The notes under the pieces were generated by a model. That model was given only the letters and a program-made list of their open reading frames with translations. It had not been told where the DNA came from and did not search any database. The translations under genes were made by a program, and so were the position numbers. Source: a virus. Taken from it: 37,979 nucleotides of DNA. The stretch lies in the IMG/VR virus record IMGVR_UViG_3300023174_000353, positions 1 to 37,979 of that record; one strand, given 5' to 3'. Positions 1 to 6,353 of the stretch are shown here, one piece after another (within the stretch, counting starts at the first letter, position 1; each line of letters begins with the position of its first letter).

Positions 1-384
1 GTTGAATAGGTCTGCTGGTTTAGTGATGATGCCCTTGTCCTTTAGATAGGTCGTCCACGCCCCATTCAATTGAAGCAGGCAACGGCTACCACCATTAGGG
101 TCTTCACGGTTGAAAGCACGGTTGAATCCTTTGCTCTCTCTAAAAATCAGGTAGTCAAGGGTTCGCATCGCGTCCTCTTTCCAACCAACTTCACGTGCGA
201 GTGCCCACCACTGGGGTACTTTGGCGTCTGCTGGTATTGGCAATGGTTCTTCCCTTACTAAACGAATGTTGTCGGTTGATGATGGCGTTCCTGTCGTCGT
301 CGTCTCTGCTGGTGCTTGTGCCATCGCTACCGTTCCCCCTGCTACCCCTAAACCTATAAGTAATGCTGTAAAAATCTTTATCAT
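1..384 (-). CDS. Secreted lysozyme/transglycosylase-like protein, 5' part (cut by the window edge)
   Basis: The first 128 codons of a gene that leaves the window at base 1 in frame. Residues 1-24 form a signal peptide (MIKIF, a hydrophobic core, then AMAQA), followed by a Thr-rich linker. The domain after it has the lysozyme/SLT pattern: a helix with LDYLIFRESKGF, whose Glu is the expected catalytic acid, then GGSRCLLQLNGAW. The start is supported by AGGAGA seven bases upstream, overlapping the stop of the preceding gene. The missing C-terminus is at the other end of the window (37916-37979). The product would be exported and cleave peptidoglycan. It sits among recombination genes rather than beside the holin and endolysin, so it may be an accessory wall hydrolase. 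The fold assignment is by motif only. Confidence 0.75.
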   Translation of the reverse strand, partial: MIKIFTALLIGLGVAGGTVAMAQAPAETTTTGTPSSTDNIRLVREEPLPIPADAKVPQWWALAREVGWKEDAMRTLDYLIFRESKGFNRAFNREDPNGGSRCLLQLNGAWTTYLKDKGIITKPADLFN

Positions 385-392
385 TAGTTCTC

Positions 393-827
393 CTAATCGT
401 AGGTGGATACTGACATCAACTCCTTGACTTGCTCTGGGTATATAAGAAAGCCTTTCGCTGGGTTGTCTGAGTGTTCCGCCGCTACCAACTGTCTGAGTTG
501 AGTGACGTTATGTTTGAGGTAGCGTTTCAATCTGCGTACTTCAATTATAACGAATGCGTTGGGTGAGAACAAATAGACCCACCATTTTGCTTGTGTTACC
601 TGTATTCCGCTTGGCTTCCACCCTGTATTACGTGGGTTCTGTTCGTACTCTACGAAGATACGACCATTGCGGTATCTGTCATACTTCACCTCAAAAGAAC
701 CCTGACTTAAGTCCGAAAGAAACTGCAAAACAATTTCTTCGCCTTGATGTCCGAACTCTAAATCTTTTGTGAAGTCAAACTGTTTGATGTCGTGTGATGG
801 TACGTAACCTTCAGTACGTTCAGCCAC
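393..827 (-). CDS. PD-(D/E)XK nuclease-like phage protein
   Basis: 144 aa, read from a GTG codon that overlaps the stop of the upstream gene (TAGTG). An N-terminal helix with GEE (residues 29-31) precedes FEVKYDRY, giving an E-x-K pair at about 46-48, then IFVEYEQ and a KPSGIQVT-KWW segment. This order (acidic helix, ExK strand, iEYE, SGI-T-W) resembles small phage restriction-endonuclease-like proteins that I recall from other actinophages and cyanophages. It follows a second nuclease in the same operon, so a role in DNA repair, recombination or host DNA breakdown is likely. Catalytic activity is inferred; no biochemical family is certain. Confidence 0.55.
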   Translation of the reverse strand: MAERTEGYVPSHDIKQFDFTKDLEFGHQGEEIVLQFLSDLSQGSFEVKYDRYRNGRIFVEYEQNPRNTGWKPSGIQVTQAKWWVYLFSPNAFVIIEVRRLKRYLKHNVTQLRQLVAAEHSDNPAKGFLIYPEQVKELMSVSTYD

Positions 828-1162
828 TAGTAGCCTGCTTGCTTCAACAGTTTCACTAAGTCTTCTAAACGGACAAGCGCATACTGGTCAGCAGGGTTGC
901 CATAGTTACGGCGCTTCGCCACAACTATACCTATCTCTGCGTTCGCGTTCACTCGTTCGTTCTCAGCCTCATGCAACCAACCTGAGAAGTTGAGTGTCTT
1001 ATGGTTCTTGCATTCCCATACAAGACGTGGGTCTGTTCCAGTGATGTCGCCTTTGTCTAACGTGCCTTGTAGTGTGCGCCGTTCAACGTGAGGGTAAAAG
1101 TCTTTGAGATAGTTCACTACGAACGTCTCAAAACTAGTTCCCTTGGCTCGCTCCTTGGACAT
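827..1162 (-). CDS. Holliday junction resolvase-like PD-(D/E)XK nuclease
   Basis: 111 aa. The visible active-site pattern is that of a small PD-(D/E)XK nuclease: E12 in the first helix, DKGDI with D39, then VWECKN with E50 and K52, followed by a Trp-rich helix (FSGWLHEAENE). Small phage resolvases have this length and spacing. It would cut branched DNA made by the exonuclease and annealing protein encoded just upstream. It overlaps the RHH gene upstream by 29 bp and the next nuclease by one stop/start junction, so translation is coupled. The motif assignment is firm; the exact substrate is inferred. Confidence 0.65.
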   Translation of the reverse strand: MSKERAKGTSFETFVVNYLKDFYPHVERRTLQGTLDKGDITGTDPRLVWECKNHKTLNFSGWLHEAENERVNANAEIGIVVAKRRNYGNPADQYALVRLEDLVKLLKQAGY

Positions 1163-1328
1163 TCCTCACCTCCTGCTGTAACAGTTGGCGAAGTAAAGCG
1201 CTACGCCCTACGCCACGTTCTTTGCAGAGTTGTGTTAGCACATCGTGTTGCTGTGCGGTGATACGCAACGCAATCATTTTCACTGAACGGTCTTTGCCTG
1301 TTGGGTCTACTGTTCGTTTCGCAGCCAT
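1134..1328 (-). CDS. Ribbon-helix-helix (CopG/Arc-like) DNA-binding protein
   Basis: 64 aa from the ATG that shares its A with the preceding stop (TGATG). A basic tail is followed by a beta strand (VKMIALRIT), a helix (AQQHDVLTQLCKERG) and a second helix (GRSALLRQLLQQEV), the ribbon-helix-helix layout. Such dimers bind short palindromes and usually repress their own operon. Its place between the recombinase and resolvase genes suggests control of the recombination module, perhaps at the promoter at 2964-2993. It is one of only two recognisable transcription regulators in the window, with WhiB. Confidence 0.6.
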   Translation of the reverse strand: MAAKRTVDPTGKDRSVKMIALRITAQQHDVLTQLCKERGVGRSALLRQLLQQEVRNVQGASQGN

Positions 1329-1975
1329 CACAGTCCTGTCTTAAGAATGGTGAACGCGTCACGCAACAATGGCAACTGTGACTGGAGGATTACTCCGTCC
1401 CAATTCAGTTGTGCTTTTGATGCAACGATGGCTGGGTCTAGCCCTACCTTGTCGCATGCGTCCACGAATTGTTTTACTTGTTGTTGAGTTAGAGCCTTGT
1501 CTGCTTCTACCTCGGCGGTCACGGGTGAAACCTCAGCAGGTTTAGTCGCACGCGGATGTGCAGGCTTGCTGTTGGTCTGTGGTTTCCCCGCTACTTCTTC
1601 TGTTTCCCACTCTTGCTTGCTCCATAAACTTGTACAAATTCCGAAGCGCATGCTGGCGTTGCGTAAATAGTCGGACGCTAATTCCTTGAGCAAGTCGGGC
1701 TTTGACGCTTGGACTGAGCCGATACCTAGACGGCGTACACCATGAATGGTCATCCATCCTGCCATGTGTGCCATGCCATTGACCACACGGTATGCAGGTA
1801 ACCCGTCAGCATCAAATGCAACAGGTTCCCATGTCCACTCAGGGTCAATCTCAATCAACATCTTTGTAACTTCAGCGTGACCTACGAAGTCAAGTTGAAT
1901 GCCACCCTTGGGTAATTTGCCTACAAGTTTTGGGTCTGGTACGCCATACTTGCCGAGTACTTCTTCTAATTTCAT
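1328..1975 (-). CDS. Single-strand annealing recombinase (Rad52/Sak-like)
   Basis: 215 aa. The N-terminal two thirds contain DFVGHAEVTKMLIEIDPEW, a W-x-W strand, a conserved HMAGWMTIHG and a helix DLLKELASDYLRNASMRFG, a pattern typical of phage annealing proteins related to Rad52/Sak. A low-complexity Pro/Thr/Glu linker (about 125-155) joins a short helical C-terminus. It overlaps the exonuclease gene by 4 bp (ATGA), the usual two-gene arrangement in which the exonuclease makes 3' single strands and this protein anneals them. The family is assigned by pattern and context; an Erf- or RecT-like fold cannot be excluded. Confidence 0.6.
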   Translation of the reverse strand: MKLEEVLGKYGVPDPKLVGKLPKGGIQLDFVGHAEVTKMLIEIDPEWTWEPVAFDADGLPAYRVVNGMAHMAGWMTIHGVRRLGIGSVQASKPDLLKELASDYLRNASMRFGICTSLWSKQEWETEEVAGKPQTNSKPAHPRATKPAEVSPVTAEVEADKALTQQQVKQFVDACDKVGLDPAIVASKAQLNWDGVILQSQLPLLRDAFTILKTGL

Positions 1976-2931
1976 GCTCGTTCTCCCTTCAAGAGAAGTG
2001 TTCTATTGGTTACTTGCTTGCTGTACTTATCTGCTATTGCAGGTTCTAATGCTTTCAATGCTTTGATGTCAAGTGACTGCCACGTCTTGCCCTTCCATGT
2101 GGCGACCATTGTTCCGTTTACCGTAGCGTATTCGTTTGGTCCAATCAAATCGCATAGTTCTGCTTTCAACTGGTCCTCAATGATGCCGAGTTCTTTCAAC
2201 TCTTTCTTTACTTGTTTGAGTCGGGCGACCAAGTCAAGAGTGTCAGGTGGCAGTTCAATCGTGGTGTCCGTCGGACGTTGGTAGCGGGTCGTGATGGTTT
2301 CGTACGACCACTTGACACCCTCAGGTGTGATGCCCAAATCGCAGGATGCCAGCCACTTTCCGACTGCTTCAATGTGCTCATTCTTTTCTCCTTCTGTAAT
2401 GGTTTGTTCATGTATATAGAAACTCATGCTTGAATCAAACACACCCCAAGTCACCTGACTTACGTCAGCACAGATGGCTTGCTGGATACCTTGGATACGC
2501 CAGTAGTCGGGCAGTTCGCCTGACCATTCACGGTTCATGGTTTTGATTTCAAGTATCTTGCGTTCGTCACCATTCTCATAGAAGCCGTCAAGGGTGGCAA
2601 TCATTCGCGCACCATTCTCAGTTTCACATGCGAACATTTCTTCAGGTGTGAAGTACGGTATGCCTGTTCGGTCAATCGCCCATTTGATACAGAGTGGTTC
2701 AAGGTCGTTGCCACGGGTCATTGCCCATGTTGGTGGGATAGGTGCGGGGGGTATGTCACCTAACAGTTCTGCAGCGTACTTGTCCATCGGGACGAACGGG
2801 TGTAGCCCGTAGATTGCGGCTACTGCTGATGCTGATACTCGTTTACGTTTCTGTTCGTCCCAGAAGCGAATGTCAAGCCAGTCTTGTTCTCCGTGTGTGG
2901 GTTTGGTAATGCGATAACGCTTGATTTGCAT
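1972..2931 (-). CDS. YqaJ-type viral recombinase exonuclease
   Basis: 319 aa. A lambda-exonuclease/YqaJ fold is shown by SASAVAAIYG (33-42), RGNDLEP with E78, TLDGFY with D115, and ILEIKT giving E128-x-K130, then the YWRIQGIQQAI helix with conserved glutamines. It should degrade double-stranded DNA 5' to 3' with metal ions. The C-terminal third (about 230-319) is a helical segment plus a small strand-rich tail (NGTMVATWKGKTW). It is the first gene after the promoter at 2964-2993 and is followed by the annealing protein with a 4-bp overlap. The metal-binding residues all appear intact. Confidence 0.8.
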   Translation of the reverse strand: MQIKRYRITKPTHGEQDWLDIRFWDEQKRKRVSASAVAAIYGLHPFVPMDKYAAELLGDIPPAPIPPTWAMTRGNDLEPLCIKWAIDRTGIPYFTPEEMFACETENGARMIATLDGFYENGDERKILEIKTMNREWSGELPDYWRIQGIQQAICADVSQVTWGVFDSSMSFYIHEQTITEGEKNEHIEAVGKWLASCDLGITPEGVKWSYETITTRYQRPTDTTIELPPDTLDLVARLKQVKKELKELGIIEDQLKAELCDLIGPNEYATVNGTMVATWKGKTWQSLDIKALKALEPAIADKYSKQVTNRTLLLKGERA

Positions 2932-2963
2932 GTGCTTCCCTTTCTTGTAAGTTGATAGGTCTC

Positions 2964-2993
2964 ACCTTACAGGGAAGTAATACTGTATGTCAA
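2964..2993 (-). promoter_or_regulatory. Sigma70-type promoter for the recombination operon
   Basis: On the minus strand TTGACA (2993-2988) is followed after 18 bp by TAAGGT (2969-2964). The start would be near 2957, some 25 bases before the exonuclease ATG at 2931. It is the only clear gap in a run of overlapping genes, which supports separate, probably earlier, expression of exonuclease, annealing protein, RHH, nucleases and the genes beyond the window junction (SSB to WhiB). Confidence 0.6.
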
Positions 2994-3256
2994 GGGTTTT
3001 TTGGAAAAACTTTCATAGTCTTTACCATCGCAACAGGTATGCATAACACACCATCTACGTCATCGCTGTCTGTTTTAGATTGGTAGAGAGTTATATGGTC
3101 TGGCTTGCCACCTTGTTCAACAGACAGCATGAACCCGCAACTGTTGACCATGCACGGGTCTTGGTCAATGTCATCTATCGGTGTCCACGCTGATGTCGCG
3201 GCATGTGCGTCCATCCATGTGACCATGACCACGGGGTGACTGTGCCCTTCTTCCAT
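2990..3256 (-). CDS. Hypothetical phage protein with VTWxDAH motif
   Basis: 88 aa starting HSHPVVMVTWMDAHAATSAWTP, followed by an acidic loop, CGFML, and HITLYQSK plus PVAMVKTMKVF. I recognise this as a small protein family seen in many phages, with no known function; the mixed strand pattern suggests a compact beta-rich fold. The start lies two bases after the stop of the 49-aa gene upstream. Its last codons overlap the -35 box of the next operon's promoter, so it is the last gene of the lysis block. Confidence 0.55.
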   Translation of the reverse strand: MEEGHSHPVVMVTWMDAHAATSAWTPIDDIDQDPCMVNSCGFMLSVEQGGKPDHITLYQSKTDSDDVDGVLCIPVAMVKTMKVFPKNP

Positions 3257-3257
3257 G

Positions 3258-3407
3258 TCAAGAGTTTACTGTCTCCCTCGGGCGTGAGGTTGCGGTGAGC
3301 AGGCGGTCTAGTTCATTGAGGGCACGGAAGAACTCGTCTTCTTCGGGACGAGAAACCCTTGCTGTTACTAGGTATTTGCGGATTGTCTCTAGTGTTTGGC
3401 GAGTCAT
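3258..3407 (-). CDS. Small hypothetical helical protein (49 aa)
   Basis: An ATG at 3407 opens 49 codons ending in TGA at 3258, two bases before the next gene's ATG. The product begins MTRQTLETIRKYLVTARV and continues with EEDEFFRALNELDRLL, two amphipathic helices with a charged tail. Tight packing against the downstream gene and absence of any other frame here support it as a real gene. Function unknown. Confidence 0.5.
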   Translation of the reverse strand: MTRQTLETIRKYLVTARVSRPEEDEFFRALNELDRLLTATSRPRETVNS

Positions 3408-3447
3408 AGGACCGACCAAGATACCAGCCTTATGAATTGTCTTGCGA

Positions 3448-3666
3448 TTAGCGGGGATGGTTTTTTATATGCTCGCCTAATTGGTCAGACACTTTGTCAA
3501 TTTTGTACTCAACAGAACCTTGCTTCTTGTACACCATCTTCAGCATGCCCATTACTATCTCGTGGTCTTTGCTGTTTTCTTTTTTAAGTTTCTGTATTAA
3601 GACAGTTAGCAGACCAAAAAAACCAGTAATAACAGCAACCCCAATAGAGGCAAGCCCAGTATCCAC
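3448..3666 (-). CDS. Small membrane protein, probable holin or lysis accessory
   Basis: 72 aa from a GTG start four bases after the start of the endolysin's stop codon. One N-terminal transmembrane helix (about 5-25, GLASIGVAVITGFFGLLTVL) is followed by a Lys/Glu-rich coiled-coil-like tail. Single-span proteins of this shape occur next to endolysins in actinophages and are usually listed as holin-like. With the two-span protein at 4213-4452 and the 55-aa protein at 4449-4616 it makes three small membrane proteins around one endolysin. Which of them forms the lethal hole cannot be told from sequence. Confidence 0.5.
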   Translation of the reverse strand: MDTGLASIGVAVITGFFGLLTVLIQKLKKENSKDHEIVMGMLKMVYKKQGSVEYKIDKVSDQLGEHIKNHPR

Positions 3667-3667
3667 A

Positions 3668-4213
3668 TCAAGCGGGCTTTCCTACAAAACGAATATGCCA
3701 AGGCTCTGCGCCTTTACCGTTCTCGTCACCTAAAACTTCGTGCGAGAACCCAAACTTGGTTTCATTTGCCAGTAGCCACGTAAGAACCTTGCCGTTAGCG
3801 TTCGCGACATCAACCGCAATGCCGTAAAGATGGCGTGAGCCACGTGCTTTATCGTTCGCGGGGTCATCATATGGTGTCGCAAGCATAGCCATGCCAGCCT
3901 TCAGATACCATTTTTCATTGTTCCACGTTTTAGTTGAAGCACCAGCGATAGGTTCTTTCTGGTAACGCTGACGGAAACCTGCCTCTTGCTGTGCAATAGA
4001 GCGCAGTGTGTCACCTGCTGAGGTTGGTTTAAGTTCTATGCCGTCTGCTTTAGCCGCGACAACCATTTCTTCCCATGCTGCAGCAGCACACTTTTCCAAT
4101 TTGCCTCCACCCGTGATGGGGGCGACCATAGTTGGGGTAATCTCAGAAGGTTTCTTGCCTTTAAGATGTTCACACCAGTGGATTGGAAGGACAGTCCAGT
4201 TGGGTTTCGGCAT
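3668..4213 (-). CDS. Endolysin, M15 (VanY/D-Ala-D-Ala carboxypeptidase-like) peptidase
   Basis: 181 aa. The C-terminal half has the zinc peptidase M15 signature: SRHLYGIAVD (126-135, with H128 and D135 as ligands) and EPWHIRF (170-176, with E170 as catalytic base and H173 as third ligand). This cleaves the peptide part of peptidoglycan. The N-terminal 60 residues (ITPTMVAPITGGGKLEKCAAAAWEEMV) look like an extension of the enzyme rather than a separate wall-binding domain. No signal peptide is seen, so a holin should release it. It shares a base with the upstream holin gene stop. Assignment is strong. Confidence 0.85.
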   Translation of the reverse strand: MPKPNWTVLPIHWCEHLKGKKPSEITPTMVAPITGGGKLEKCAAAAWEEMVVAAKADGIELKPTSAGDTLRSIAQQEAGFRQRYQKEPIAGASTKTWNNEKWYLKAGMAMLATPYDDPANDKARGSRHLYGIAVDVANANGKVLTWLLANETKFGFSHEVLGDENGKGAEPWHIRFVGKPA

Positions 4214-4452
4214 TACTCAGCCTTTGGCTTTGAGCCGAATGCCTCGTTGATTTCTTCCATCGTAAGTTTGCCATCAAGTGATGCTTGTGCAAGTTTTTGA
4301 ATAACAGTGGCACATGCAGCGAAGCCAGCCAAGACAGCAGACTTCCAGATTTCCAACTCAGGGGCAATGACGGCACTACCGCCAACGATTGCTAGTGCTG
4401 AGGAGAGGAATACTGCAACGATTCTGCCTGCGATGTCTTGTGCCTTTTTCAT
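4213..4452 (-). CDS. Holin, two transmembrane segments
   Basis: 79 aa. I chose the ATG at 4452 because it overlaps the stop of the 55-aa gene (ATGA), has GAAAG upstream, and the longer in-frame reading has no hydrophobic or conserved character. Two membrane spans (about 8-28, IAGRIVAVFLSSALAIVGGS, and 36-56) are followed by SLDGKLTMEEINEAFG and a charged tail, like r1t-type phage holins. Directly precedes the endolysin, as expected for a lysis pair. A short loop separates the spans, so both termini would be cytoplasmic. Confidence 0.7.
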   Translation of the reverse strand: MKKAQDIAGRIVAVFLSSALAIVGGSAVIAPELEIWKSAVLAGFAACATVIQKLAQASLDGKLTMEEINEAFGSKPKAE

Positions 4453-4616
4453 TCCATGTCTTTCTTTGAGAGGGTAAGTATTGAGTGTACCAAAACAACA
4501 ACGCCTGTAATAAGGGTTGCCTGTCTTAAGGTAGGACCAGACAAGGTAATCAGGACCATGCCTGTACCTGCCCATGTCCATGAGTTATCAAGAATGTAAT
4601 CTAAGAATTTTCTCAT
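4449..4616 (-). CDS. 55-aa membrane protein in the lysis cassette
   Basis: An ATG at 4616 overlaps the stop of the mucin-like gene (ATGA) and the gene ends at 4449 overlapping the holin start (ATGA), so it fills the gap exactly. The product begins MRKFLDYILDNSWTWAG and carries one or two hydrophobic stretches (GTGMVLITLSG and TLITGVVVLVHSILTL) before a Lys-rich end. It may be an antiholin or second holin. The exact 4-bp junctions on both sides are the main evidence; no family recognised. Confidence 0.6.
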   Translation of the reverse strand: MRKFLDYILDNSWTWAGTGMVLITLSGPTLRQATLITGVVVLVHSILTLSKKDME

Positions 4617-6136
4617 TGCCGTCTAATTCTAGTACCTGCAGCAGCGAGGGATATCCCTGCTGTGATGGCGATGAGGGTTCGTCGTGTGCCGACTGGGATG
4701 GTTGAGCCGACAGGAACATAGGTGTCAAGGGCGTTTTTGAAGATGTCAATTTTATCTTCAAATGTATTTCGGATACTGGTTGGGGCGTCCTGAACAGCCG
4801 CGATGAGCGCCTCGGTTTGGGCATCGGACAGTTCGGCTACATCTAATGCTTCAAAGATTTGTGCAGCCTGTTCGGTGCTAACTATTGCAAGCACTTCGGG
4901 AGATGTTGCAAGCGCGGTTGCCTGCTCCTGCGATGGTTCCCCAGCCAGCAACGCTTCCACTACCTGTGCCACCTGCTCAGGGGCTAGGTTAGCCAATGCT
5001 TCTACGAGGGCTTCTGTGGTTTCTGCCTCTGCAATTAGCGAATCCACTTCCTCGTCGCTTAGAGGGGCTTCTAGGGGGGTATCCGTGGCTTCTGGCAGGG
5101 TTGTGTCTACAACTGGCTGGAATGTAGTCTCAGGGGATGGCTCAGTTGTTGTGGTTGTTTCTTCGGGAAGCGTCGTTTCTGGCGTGGCTTCCTCTACTGT
5201 CGTGCTTGTGGTGCCTGTCTCGGTTGGTTCAGGCTCTTCAGGAACGACGGTATCAACGGATTCTGGCTCAGATATTTCAGGGACGGTAACAGGTGTTGGA
5301 ACTGCTGGTTGTTCTGTTGTGGTCGTCGTTGATTCTGTTGATGTTGTTTGGGGTACGGAAGTACTGGTAGTTATTGTTTGAGGAACGGAGGTTGTAGATG
5401 TTGAAGTTGTTGTTGATGATGTTGTGGTTGTTGTCGCTGGCAGGGTGCTTGACGTTGTTGTTGTGCTTGTCGTGGTTGTTGTGGGCAGACTTGAAGGGGT
5501 CGTGGTACTGGAAGAAGAAGTACTAGTTGTTGTCTGAAGAACTGTTGTTGAGGTCGTAGAAGTAGTAGTTGTTTCTGGAACTGTCGTAGTAGTCGGGACT
5601 GTGGCAGGGACAGTCGTTTCGGGGACAGTAGTAGTAGAGGTCGTCGTCGTACTCGTGGATGTTGTTGTAGATACCCATAGAGATAGGTTACTGATTGTTA
5701 GGTTTCCAGGTTGGCAACAGGTATCAACAGAGTACTGGCGGAAAGTGAACACGTCGCCTCCGTGGACAGGAATAGATGCTGACCCGTTTTGGGTTTGCTG
5801 CCAAAAGTTACCAAGCGCTTTATACACACCGTTTATACCTATCTGAGGTGGGTCATAGTACGGTCCATCGTTTGTCTGGTATGTCCAAGTGAAATATATT
5901 GTGTCCACATTGGCAGGGATAGTGGTCTCAATCTTGACCCAATGCGCTTGACCAGAGCAACCGTTGCCATCAGGACCATGCAAGACGATGCTGTTATCTA
6001 CTACCTCTACTGAACCGCCACAGTTTTGTGACTGGCTGAACGTCCAATTACCGAGAACATCGGCTTTAGCGGGTTTAGCAAATAGTGCGAACCCGATAGC
6101 GGGAATAACTATCAGCCAACGGGAGTTGCGACCCAC
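4613..6136 (-). CDS. Exported mucin-like Thr/Ser-rich surface protein with C-terminal membrane anchor
   Basis: 507 aa, GTG start. A signal peptide (1-25, ending AKA) leads to a compact Trp/Gly/Cys-containing domain (about 27-153) that looks like a beta sandwich of the carbohydrate-binding kind. Then come about 150 residues of almost pure Thr/Ser with VPETT-type breaks, an acidic Pro/Glu linker, a helical segment with repeated EALA/EQA patterns (about 365-460), and a final transmembrane helix followed by RIRRQ. The architecture is that of a cell-surface protein of the host, not of a virion part. It lies between fibre genes and the holin with 4-bp coupling. It could act in late-stage envelope change, lysis control or binding of released particles. 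Function unknown. Confidence 0.65.
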   Translation of the reverse strand: MGRNSRWLIVIPAIGFALFAKPAKADVLGNWTFSQSQNCGGSVEVVDNSIVLHGPDGNGCSGQAHWVKIETTIPANVDTIYFTWTYQTNDGPYYDPPQIGINGVYKALGNFWQQTQNGSASIPVHGGDVFTFRQYSVDTCCQPGNLTISNLSLWVSTTTSTSTTTTSTTTVPETTVPATVPTTTTVPETTTTSTTSTTVLQTTTSTSSSSTTTPSSLPTTTTTSTTTTSSTLPATTTTTSSTTTSTSTTSVPQTITTSTSVPQTTSTESTTTTTEQPAVPTPVTVPEISEPESVDTVVPEEPEPTETGTTSTTVEEATPETTLPEETTTTTEPSPETTFQPVVDTTLPEATDTPLEAPLSDEEVDSLIAEAETTEALVEALANLAPEQVAQVVEALLAGEPSQEQATALATSPEVLAIVSTEQAAQIFEALDVAELSDAQTEALIAAVQDAPTSIRNTFEDKIDIFKNALDTYVPVGSTIPVGTRRTLIAITAGISLAAAGTRIRRQ

Positions 6137-6137
6137 A

Positions 6138-6353
6138 TTACGGCTCTACAGATGTAGGCATAATAAAATTATTTGCAACAGCGTCATAGGTATAACCAAC
6201 GCCAGCATAGTTTTTGCCTTCAACATCCAAAAATGTTTCCACCCAAGTTCCTAGATACCGCTCTGGGTTTGCTTCCATAAATTCTGCTGTTACCACAGCC
6301 ATATCAACAACAACATTGTTGTCGTCAAGTTTTGCAAAATATTGTGTGCTCAT
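6138..6353 (-). CDS. Small tail-fibre-associated protein
   Basis: 71 aa: MSTQYFAKLDDNNVVVDMAVV, then YLGTWVETF, GKNYAGVGYTYDAVANNFI. This matches a small protein family I recall from cyanophages and pelagiphages, where it follows fibre genes; the NYAGVGYTYD segment is its hallmark. The protein should be a minor virion or fibre-assembly component. It overlaps the end of the fibre gene by 4 bp, which supports co-translation with it. Confidence 0.6.
   Translation of the reverse strand: MSTQYFAKLDDNNVVVDMAVVTAEFMEANPERYLGTWVETFLDVEGKNYAGVGYTYDAVANNFIMPTSVEP

Noticed and set aside
3606-3668. 20-aa Leu-rich hydrophobic frame (MWILGLPLLG...) in the start of the 72-aa membrane gene
   Set aside because: It is an out-of-frame reading of the membrane-helix codons; both frames look hydrophobic for that reason.
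4803-5381. 192-aa plus-strand reading frame opposite the mucin-like gene
   Set aside because: It is the mirror of Thr/Ser-rich coding DNA (Val/Ser-rich) and lacks a ribosome site; other long antisense frames in the virion genes are shadows of the same kind.
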